Program-made: the position numbers and the translations under genes
The notes under the pieces: model-generated
Database searches by the model: none
The model's input: only the letters and a program-made list of their open reading frames with translations
What the model was told of the DNA's origin: nothing
DNA from: Cyanobacteriota bacterium
GTDB taxonomy: Bacteria > Cyanobacteriota > Cyanobacteriia > Pseudanabaenales > Pseudanabaenaceae
NCBI GenBank assembly: GCA_025356295.1
Contig: JANXUJ010000137.1
Coordinates: forward strand, 1 to 39,051
DNA length: 39,051 nucleotides
Reading direction: 5' to 3'
In this document: positions 33,736-39,051 of the stretch, in pieces
How positions within the stretch are numbered: the stretch's first letter is position 1
Layout: each line of letters opens with the position of its first letter

Positions 33736-35394
33736 ATGTCTAAGTTTTCTAAGAAAAATTACAATTTGGTTGCTCCAGTAGTAATCTCAGCCGCCGTGGC
33801 TGCATCTGCTCTTATTAGCGGTATTGCTAATGCAGAAACACAAAATTCTCTCAAAGCCGCTAGCGCTGACACTCTTGTCGAACAAGTACAATTGCGTCCT
33901 AATGCTGTCGCTCAAAACGTAACTTCAGTATCTCAACTTAGCGATGTTAAGCCAACTGACTGGGCTTTCACCGCACTTCAGTCATTGGTAGAGCGTTATG
34001 GTTGCATCGCTGGCTACCCTGATCGCACTTTCCGTGGCAAACAAGCTACTAGCCGCTATGAATTCGCCGCTGGCTTAAATGCTTGCCTAGACAAAATCAA
34101 CGAAATCATCTCCGCAGGTTTGGCTGATAAAGTTGGCAAGGAAGACCTCGCTACTTTACAAAAGCTTCAAGAAGAGTTTGCAGCTGAACTCGCCACCCTT
34201 CGTGGTCGTGTAGACGCACTCGATGCTAAGACCGCTAAGCTCGAAGCTCAACAGTTTTCCACCACCACCAAGCTACGCGGCGAAGCAATCTTTGGCGTTG
34301 CTGCCGCTTCTGATGGTACTCCTTCGGGCGGTCCTGGCGACAAAACAAACGTTGTCTTCAACTATCGTGTTCGCCTCAACTTAGACACCAGCTTCACTGG
34401 CAAGGATTTGTTAAGAACTCGTTTACAAGCTTCTAACACTGCTGGTGTTAGTAGTAGATTTGATGCACCTCTAGCTCTTGGTGTTCCAAATGCTAGCCGT
34501 CTGTCTTACGAAAGCGGAAGCAGCACTGCACTTAACAACTTTGAAATCAACCGCTTGTACTACAAGTTCCCTGTTGGTGAAAGTCTCACAGCTTACATCG
34601 CCCCAATCGGTCAACTTGAAGATGTGATCAGTCCTCTAAACCCTCTTGAAAGCGATAGCCAAGGCACAATTTCTCGCTTTGGTCGTTTCAATCCTTTGAT
34701 CCGCATCGCTTCTGCCGGTGGCACTACTGGTTTAGCAGTTGCTGGTTTAAACTTCAAGTTTGGCGATAAAGTTAACCTTGAACTTGCTTACAGTGCATCT
34801 AATGCTGCTTCTGCAACTGGTGCAGGTGGCGTAACTGGTGGTGATACTAAGCTCGCTGCTCAGTTTGTATTCAAGCCTTCTGAAGCACTAACACTTGGTG
34901 TTGGCTATGCCAATGCTTACACGGTTGGTAGCAGCCTCGGATCAGGTTTGAACGGAGATACTGGTTCGGCTATTCCTACCAATGCTAACGCTGGACTTCG
35001 CAGTGACATTGTTGTAGGTAGTTTGATTTTTGACATCACTAAGAAGTTCACATTCAACACATGGGGTTCTTACGTTTTCTCTAACAATCTTGGTACTACA
35101 GGAGGTAATGGAACTCTTACTAGCTGGATGGCTGCTCTCTCTGGCAAAGACTTGTTCACTGAGGGTGATTTGTTAGCCGTTATGTTTGGTCAACCACTAT
35201 TCGTAACCAGTGGTACTGTCGGTACTGTTGGCGTAGGAGCGAATACTCCTTACCAACTCGAAACTTTCTATCGCTTCCGTGTTTCTAAGAATATCAGCAT
35301 CACTCCAGGTGTATTCTTTGTATTCAACCAAGGTAGCGACAGTGCTAACGGTACTGCCACTGTTGGTGTAATCCGTACTACTTTCTCCTTCTAG
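33736..35394 (+). CDS. SLH-domain outer-membrane porin (iron-uptake/OprB type)
   Basis: A 552-residue porin. A signal peptide runs from MSKFSKKNYNLVAPVVISAA to a likely cut after IANA (about residue 35). One S-layer-homology domain is at about 62-118 (LSDVKPTDWAFTALQSLVERYGCIAGYPD...TSRYEFAAGLNACLDKI), which anchors the protein to the pyruvylated or secondary cell-wall polymer. A short coiled coil (about 125-172, LATLQKLQEEFAAELATLRGRVDAL) spans to the barrel. The rest is alternating beta strands ending in VGVIRTTFSF with the terminal phenylalanine needed for outer-membrane insertion. Cyanobacterial members are abundant and pass ions such as iron. It has its own promoter and a strong terminator, and uses preferred codons with few HIP1 sites. 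Confidence 0.93.
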   Translation: MSKFSKKNYNLVAPVVISAAVAASALISGIANAETQNSLKAASADTLVEQVQLRPNAVAQNVTSVSQLSDVKPTDWAFTALQSLVERYGCIAGYPDRTFRGKQATSRYEFAAGLNACLDKINEIISAGLADKVGKEDLATLQKLQEEFAAELATLRGRVDALDAKTAKLEAQQFSTTTKLRGEAIFGVAAASDGTPSGGPGDKTNVVFNYRVRLNLDTSFTGKDLLRTRLQASNTAGVSSRFDAPLALGVPNASRLSYESGSSTALNNFEINRLYYKFPVGESLTAYIAPIGQLEDVISPLNPLESDSQGTISRFGRFNPLIRIASAGGTTGLAVAGLNFKFGDKVNLELAYSASNAASATGAGGVTGGDTKLAAQFVFKPSEALTLGVGYANAYTVGSSLGSGLNGDTGSAIPTNANAGLRSDIVVGSLIFDITKKFTFNTWGSYVFSNNLGTTGGNGTLTSWMAALSGKDLFTEGDLLAVMFGQPLFVTSGTVGTVGVGANTPYQLETFYRFRVSKNISITPGVFFVFNQGSDSANGTATVGVIRTTFSF

Positions 35395-35410
35395 GATTTA
35401 GTAAAACTAT

Positions 35411-35449
35411 AAAAAAAGGTAGAGGCGCTTTGCGTCTCTACCTTTTTTT
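35411..35449 (+). terminator. strong intrinsic terminator after the porin gene
   Basis: An 18-base stem from AAAAAAAGGTAGAGGCGC to its complement (one G-U pair) around a TTT loop, ending in a T-run. The core GAGGCGC-TTT-GCGTCTC is related to the hairpins after petH. Confidence 0.9.
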
Positions 35450-35581
35450 ATGGTTTTACAGAAATAATACGATAAGCGAAAAGCTCTGCGCTAAAGCGCT
35501 GGGATGTAAGCGAACGGCGGTTTCAACCGCCTTGTTCATATTATATTATATTTTGTGGCAAGGGTAATCAACCACATAAAA

Positions 35582-35764
35582 AACCCAGTACCTAGCGGTA
35601 CAAACAAGCTGAACCTTGACAACTAAATCTATGCGGTTCTACTGCATTGTTCTAGATTCCTCCTAGCAGTGGGTAAAAGATTTACAGGGACTAGACGACC
35701 AGCATTTAACTCAAACAAAAACTTTGTGGAAACACAAACTACCGAGGGGCACTCGGAAAGTTAA
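35582..35764 (+). pseudogene. tnpB C-terminal remnant
   Basis: One frame reads NPVPSGTNKLNLDN, then a stop at 35624-35626, then continues through FLLAVGKRFTGTRRPAF and ETQTTEGHSES to a stop at 35762-35764. The Pro/Gly/Arg-rich, poorly folding tail fits the end of RNA-guided TnpB proteins, but the conserved RuvC and zinc-finger parts are absent. Recognition rests on my memory of cyanobacterial TnpB tails. Confidence 0.45.
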
Positions 35765-35866
35765 CGTCTGAGGGGAGAACCACCTCTATTTAGAGCTTTG
35801 CAAGGAATTCTAAGTAAGTGGACTCGCTGAATCAGGAATCTCAGTCGCTTCAGCGCTGAGAGTGCC
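35765..35866 (+). ncRNA. omega-RNA/right-end-like segment of the IS605-type remnant
   Basis: After the tnpB tail, the sequence GAGGGGAGAACCACCTC forms a small stem. A further stretch leads to GTGGACTCGCTGAATCAGGA and then the hairpin CTCAG...CTGAG (35840-35860) with the ending AGAGTGCC. The order TnpB end, structured spacer, GGAATC-hairpin-GAGTG is that of IS200/IS605 right ends, which also form the scaffold of TnpB guide RNAs. Whether it is still transcribed is unknown. Confidence 0.4.
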
Positions 35867-35911
35867 AATAATAGTATATAAGTGCAATAAGTTCTTGTTA
35901 GAGGGACAACT

Positions 35912-36340
35912 ATGTCTGTATTGTACGACCGAGATTATGGACTTTGGGCTGAACAAATGGCTAATTTTTTGTTGGCAGGTCGTTTTGCTGAGTTAGATAT
36001 CGATAATTTGGTGGAAGAGATACGCGATTTGTCAAAGTGAGAACGCGATCACCTACTAAGTAGTTTGCGCTTAATTGTGCATCATTTACTCAAGTGGGAT
36101 TATCAACCCCAACGCAGGTCAAGGAGCTGGCAGCTAACTATTCAGCGTGAACGGAATAATATTCAATTTTTTTTAAAAGATAGCCCTAGCCTAAAGCGTT
36201 ATTTGACCAATGATTGGTTAAGTCAAGTCTATGCTAATGCCAGCTTGGAAGCTTTGAAGGAGACAGGTTTAAAGTTTCCAGATAGTTGTCCGTACTCTAT
36301 TGACGATGTTTTAGAACGCGTCATCCAGATGTTTCCTTAA
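35912..36340 (+). pseudogene. DUF29 gene interrupted by one TGA codon
   Basis: From the ATG at 35912 (with GAGGGA six bases upstream) the frame reads MSVLYDRDYGLWAEQMANFL and LDIDNLVEEIRDLSK. A TGA follows at 36038-36040, and the same frame continues with ERDHLLSSLRLIVHHLLKW to a natural end at 36340. Total length would be 142 residues, normal for DUF29. The stop falls in the segment where relatives have a polar residue before E-R (LxKSERxxL), so a single base change, for example TCA to TGA, is enough. Both halves keep family sequence, so the loss looks recent. It adjoins the decayed IS605-type element and is convergent with nblB. Confidence 0.8.
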
Positions 36341-36348
36341 ATTGATCT

Positions 36349-37014
36349 TTAAATCGAGTTCAGTAACGATCGCGTTGCTTCAGCAACTTGGGGCATGGGG
36401 TCATTCGCAAGCTTTTCTAATCCAGCGATCGCTTCAGAACCGCCCAGTTGACCGAGAGACTGAGAAACGCGATGTCGGATTTGCCAATCGGGATCATCGA
36501 TGAGAGGGATTAGTAGAGATACAGCTTTGGGGTTGCCTAGATCGCCGAGGGAGCCGATCGCAGCAATCTTGACTAGCTCATTAGGACTTTGCAATGCTTG
36601 GGCTAGAAAATCAAATCCTTGAGCCGCGCCTAGCTCACCGATCGCAGCAATAATACTAAATTGAAACATCCAGTCATTGGTTGACTCGTAAGCAGTTTTG
36701 AGAAGCTCAAAAGCTTGAGTAAGTTGTAGAGAACCTAGTGAAGCAGCAGCAGCAGCGCGGACATCAAGCTCAGGATCAACACATAGGCGATCGCTTAAAA
36801 TTTCTAAAGACTTATCTAAATCGAAAGTACCAACTGTGCCAAGTTGACTGACGGCATCATAACGAATGCGGGCATATGAGTCGATGGCGGCTGTCGATAG
36901 TAAAGTAAATCGCTCAGAAATAGACATAGAGCGACTAGCATGAAGGGCTTTCATTCTGATACCCATATCATCGGCTGCTAGTTGCTCTCTCAAAGATTCA
37001 AATGTTTCGCTCAC
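36349..37014 (-). CDS. nblB: HEAT-repeat protein, phycobilisome degradation protein NblB family
   Basis: A 221-residue all-helical protein made of HEAT repeats, for example DAVSQLGTVGTFDLDKSLEIL, VRAAAAASLGSLQL, FSIIAAIGELGAAQGFDFL, VKIAAIGSLGDLGNPKAV and IRHRVSQSLGQLGGSEAI. Length, repeat number and the N-terminal DDMGIRMKALHASRS segment match the NblB group, related to phycobilin lyases CpcE/CpcF, which is needed for phycobilisome breakdown under nutrient stress. A lyase-type HEAT protein of another subgroup is the alternative. It starts at GTG (37014) with no clear ribosome-binding site. It follows a 77-codon gene by 16 bp and is probably translated from the same mRNA. Confidence 0.75.
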   Translation of the reverse strand: MSETFESLREQLAADDMGIRMKALHASRSMSISERFTLLSTAAIDSYARIRYDAVSQLGTVGTFDLDKSLEILSDRLCVDPELDVRAAAAASLGSLQLTQAFELLKTAYESTNDWMFQFSIIAAIGELGAAQGFDFLAQALQSPNELVKIAAIGSLGDLGNPKAVSLLIPLIDDPDWQIRHRVSQSLGQLGGSEAIAGLEKLANDPMPQVAEATRSLLNSI

Positions 37015-37030
37015 CAGTTAAGACTCACAA

Positions 37031-37264
37031 TTAATACGCTAATGTCTCTAGTGTCTCACGCAAGTAGCTACGCACGAGATCATCAAGGACGCTTTCTTGC
37101 GATACTAGAATATCTTTAGTGTCACTGATATCACGCGATCGCTGCCATTTGTCAAAGCCCGAACTTGAGGCGATCGCTTGTTTGAGATGGTTCCAGACTT
37201 TAGGGTCTTTAGCAGCTTCGTGCAGAGGGAGTGCCAAGTCATTCGCTGTTGAGGATAAGTTCAT
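37031..37264 (-). CDS. 77-residue conserved hypothetical protein upstream of nblB
   Basis: A small soluble helical protein with LPLHEAAKDPKVWNHLKQAI, SGFDKWQ and a C-terminal LVRSYLRETLETLAY. I choose the ATG at 37264, since AGGAA lies six bases upstream; the ATG at 37270 overlaps that site. I have no name for the family, though the C-terminal YLRETLETLAY motif looks conserved from memory in cyanobacteria. Its position directly before nblB, on what should be one transcript, suggests a shared role in antenna turnover or stress, which is an inference. Confidence 0.7.
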   Translation of the reverse strand: MNLSSTANDLALPLHEAAKDPKVWNHLKQAIASSSGFDKWQRSRDISDTKDILVSQESVLDDLVRSYLRETLETLAY

Positions 37265-37447
37265 AAACATTTCCTGAGCTTGTGTGAGGGTTACTATAGC
37301 TTAGATAAAGGATACACTTTAGGCACCTAATTCTATTTTATCACTTTAGTAAAGAAGCCATAAATTTAAAATCAATTAAAATTAAATGTATACCTAAATG
37401 TATATCTATAAAGTAGAAATTAATTACTTGAACTATTTGGAAATATT

Positions 37448-37861
37448 ATGACCAATTCAGATTTTATAATTGAGCCAAATATTGCATCACAAGCTACAGA
37501 ACTAAATCCAAACTATGCAATACCTACTGTATTTATATTAGTAGGAATACCGCTCATCTTAGTTCAACCGATTGTTGCGGGCGTGGTTTCAATTTTTGGA
37601 ATATTTTTAGCGTATCAAGCAGCAACTATTCGTTTAATATTTACGGCGACAGATTTAGAAGTTTATCGATCGCAACAAATATTTCGGACTTTTCCATATC
37701 AGGATTGGCAAAATTGGCAAGTTTTTTGGTTTGCTTTTCCTGTTTTGTTTTATTTCAAAGAAGTAAAAAGTATTCATTTCTTGCCAGTTTTATTTGATGT
37801 CCAAATGCTAAGAACTTGCTTAGAAAAACATCTTCCTAACCCACGCCACCAAAATTTATGA
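37448..37861 (+). CDS. DUF3119 family membrane protein
   Basis: A 137-residue protein with two close membrane helices at about residues 24-60 (IPTVFILVGIPLILV and VAGVVSIFGIFLAY), then a soluble part with IRLIFTATDLEVYR, FPYQDWQNWQVFW and the basic C-terminus. It belongs to the DUF3119 family of cyanobacteria and plastids; function unknown. Its TGA stop shares bases with the ATG of the next gene (ATGA at 37858-37861), so the two are translationally coupled. Confidence 0.8.
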   Translation: MTNSDFIIEPNIASQATELNPNYAIPTVFILVGIPLILVQPIVAGVVSIFGIFLAYQAATIRLIFTATDLEVYRSQQIFRTFPYQDWQNWQVFWFAFPVLFYFKEVKSIHFLPVLFDVQMLRTCLEKHLPNPRHQNL

Positions 37862-38538
37862 TTATTCCACTCAAGCGCAAAAACTTTGACGAGCTTATTC
37901 CTGCTGTTCCCACAGCTGAACAGTATCAATACTATTGGGGCGATGGGCAGAGCGTGTTTCGGCGCGTGGCGATCTCGATCGCGAGCGTGATTGTGTTCAC
38001 GATTCTCTATAACCGTGTTCATGAAAATAATCCCAGTAGTTTTGCGGCTCTAGCGATGTTTGTCTGTGCGGCTTTGGGTGGTTTGTATTGGATGCTAGAG
38101 CCAGTGGCTTTGGCAAGCATTCGTAATGCTAAGTTGCGGCGTTTTGGCTATTGTGGATTTTGGCAAGCGGAAGTGCTGGATGTTTATGTGTCTCAAGAAG
38201 TACTTGCTCGTGCTGAGAAAGTCAATTCACGAGGGCGGATGGATGTTAGTTACGATGCTGAGAGTTTTTTAAATATTGAGCTTGGTGATGAGACGGAGTT
38301 TGTAACTACGTTGCGATTGCCAATGAAGCGTGAACTCAAGCGTATTAAAACTGAGCAGACGGTATACATGTTGCTGTTTTCTAACGATCGCCGTTTTGGT
38401 CGAGTTAGTCGCCAGACATCTGATGCTTATATCCCGCAATACAATTTTTGGGTCGGAAATTATCCTTATTTACGCCGTGATACTTTTGTTGATTTGACTA
38501 AATACATGGTCAAGCGATCGCAAAAAATTGCAAACTAA
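37858..38538 (+). CDS. conserved cyanobacterial membrane protein, partner of DUF3119
   Basis: A 226-residue protein starting in the ATGA overlap with the DUF3119 gene. Two membrane helices lie at about residues 35-52 (VAISIASVIVFTILY) and 62-80 (FAALAMFVCAALGGLYWML), followed by a soluble domain of about 140 residues with FWQAEVLDVYVSQEV, YDAESFLNIELGDE and QYNFWVGNYPYLRRDTF. Relatives are sometimes annotated as phosphate ABC transporter permease, which I do not accept: the typical permease EAA loop and helix number are missing. Function unknown; it likely acts in a membrane complex with the DUF3119 protein. Confidence 0.75.
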   Translation: MIIPLKRKNFDELIPAVPTAEQYQYYWGDGQSVFRRVAISIASVIVFTILYNRVHENNPSSFAALAMFVCAALGGLYWMLEPVALASIRNAKLRRFGYCGFWQAEVLDVYVSQEVLARAEKVNSRGRMDVSYDAESFLNIELGDETEFVTTLRLPMKRELKRIKTEQTVYMLLFSNDRRFGRVSRQTSDAYIPQYNFWVGNYPYLRRDTFVDLTKYMVKRSQKIAN

Positions 38539-38676
38539 TTTGATCAACTTTTGACTGCGATCCCCAAAGGTTAAAAAACTTGGAATATGTGCGCTAAATC
38601 ACTGCTGGTCATGAGAGGATCAGTTAGTGTTTGATTATAAATTAACTAATTTGGCTGTTACTCACAGGTTAAAAAA

Positions 38677-39024
38677 ATGTTTAATGTTCAATCACGCAAG
38701 ATTAATCCCGAAAAATTAGAAGCTCAGCTTAATCAATTAACATGTATTTATCGTAACGAAAGCGATTTTATCCAAATCATTCGCATATCTCAACCTAATA
38801 TTGCTTTCTTTGAGAGAGCAGTTTTGCCAAATCAATGTGTTCAGTTCTCTTCATCTAGAGATGCGTTGCTTGAAATTTGTGAAGGTGGTATGCCCATCTC
38901 GATTTATGCCGATACGATCCCCTGCTATCAACTAGCGATCACCGATATAGATATAAATCCAAATCGTGCAAATTCAAAAGATTTATGTAGAGATTTTCAA
39001 GATAAATTTGCACTAGCTGCTTAG
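38677..39024 (+). CDS. DUF1830 family protein
   Basis: A 115-residue protein. The core, about residues 22-90, matches DUF1830: CIYRNESDFIQIIRISQ, then FFERAVLPNQCVQF and a SIYADTIPCYQLAI segment near the end, the D-T-I-P-C-x-L block being characteristic. The family is small, soluble and almost confined to cyanobacteria; function unknown. The N-terminal 20 residues are a charged extension (PEKLEAQLNQL). It stands 138 bp downstream of the previous gene without a visible ribosome-binding site. The remaining 27 bases of the window hold nothing identifiable. Confidence 0.8.
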   Translation: MFNVQSRKINPEKLEAQLNQLTCIYRNESDFIQIIRISQPNIAFFERAVLPNQCVQFSSSRDALLEICEGGMPISIYADTIPCYQLAITDIDINPNRANSKDLCRDFQDKFALAA

Positions 39025-39051
39025 ATTTATTTATATTTAAAACCCAAAAAG

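Larger units (their letters stand above)
35470..35866 (+). mobile_element. decayed IS200/IS605-type element with most of its interior missing
   Basis: The segment begins with two small hairpins typical of such ends, GCGCTAAAGCGC (35488-35499) and GGCGGTT/AACCGCC (35516-35531). It continues with the remains of a TnpB C-terminus (35582-35764) and closes with an omega-RNA-like right end. There is no transposase (TnpA) and no TnpB nuclease domain; the distance from left-end hairpins to the TnpB tail is only some 50 bases. It looks like an internally deleted, MITE-like copy. The boundaries are estimates. Together with 35867-35911 it makes up the 517-bp stretch without an intact gene. Confidence 0.5.

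Noticed and set aside
1..39051. tRNA, rRNA and CRISPR arrays
   Set aside because: I looked through the intergenic sequences on both strands and found no cloverleaf with CCA-proximal stem, no rRNA motif and no series of regularly spaced direct repeats. The pentapeptide repeats are protein repeats, not CRISPR.

Overview
The window is chromosomal DNA of a cyanobacterium, most like a Pseudanabaena-type organism. The palindrome GCGATCGC (HIP1) and its core CGATCG recur dozens of times inside and between genes. The gene content is also cyanobacterial: petH, a probable nblB, an SLH-domain porin, GUN4-type sequence, and the cyanobacterial families DUF3288, DUF3119, DUF3352 and DUF1830. Genus is an inference; no rRNA or tRNA gene is present to confirm it.

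Layout. 1-0.9 kb: a DUF29 gene between two diverged copies of a 47-bp coding-derived repeat. 0.9-5.2 kb: an Eis-like acetyltransferase, a Zur-like Fur regulator, convergent rppH, and ilvB with a very strong hairpin touching its stop codon. 5.2-9.4 kb (+): petH (short form, no phycobilisome-linker domain), an orphan SphS-like histidine kinase, a long pentapeptide-repeat protein and an unknown helical protein. 9.4-12.8 kb: a DUF1537-type sugar-acid kinase, a second pentapeptide protein, a 31-residue Lys-rich protein and a coiled-coil/J-domain protein. 12.8-20.1 kb (-): aldo/keto reductase, glutaredoxin, the translationally coupled pair murD-ftsI, a secreted phytase/esterase-like protein, and a tRNA-dihydrouridine synthase whose C-terminus comes from a dispersed repeat. 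20.1-24.7 kb: a one-helix small protein, a GT4 glycosyltransferase, an unknown membrane-anchored protein, DUF3288 and a DHH phosphoesterase.

24.6-33.4 kb is one minus-strand run: RNB-family protein, ClC channel, Trypco1-GUN4(N-half) protein, Hpt-GUN4(C-half) protein, DUF3352 protein, rdgB. This is the most unusual part. The RNB protein has lost every catalytic aspartate I can align. The GUN4 fold appears to be cut in two, the first half ending one protein and the second half ending the next, each fused to a signalling-type domain.

33.4-39 kb: a major SLH/OprB-type porin with its own promoter and terminator, a decayed IS200/IS605-type element (tnpB tail plus omega-RNA-like right end), a DUF29 pseudogene with one nonsense codon, nblB with a small partner gene, the coupled DUF3119/membrane-protein pair, and a DUF1830 protein.

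Most genes are housekeeping (branched-chain amino acids, photosynthetic electron transfer, cell wall, RNA and nucleotide quality control). The accessory interest lies in the split GUN4 module, the RNB pseudoenzyme, the pentapeptide cluster and the decayed mobile or repeat sequences at about 0.1-0.9 and 35.4-36.3 kb.
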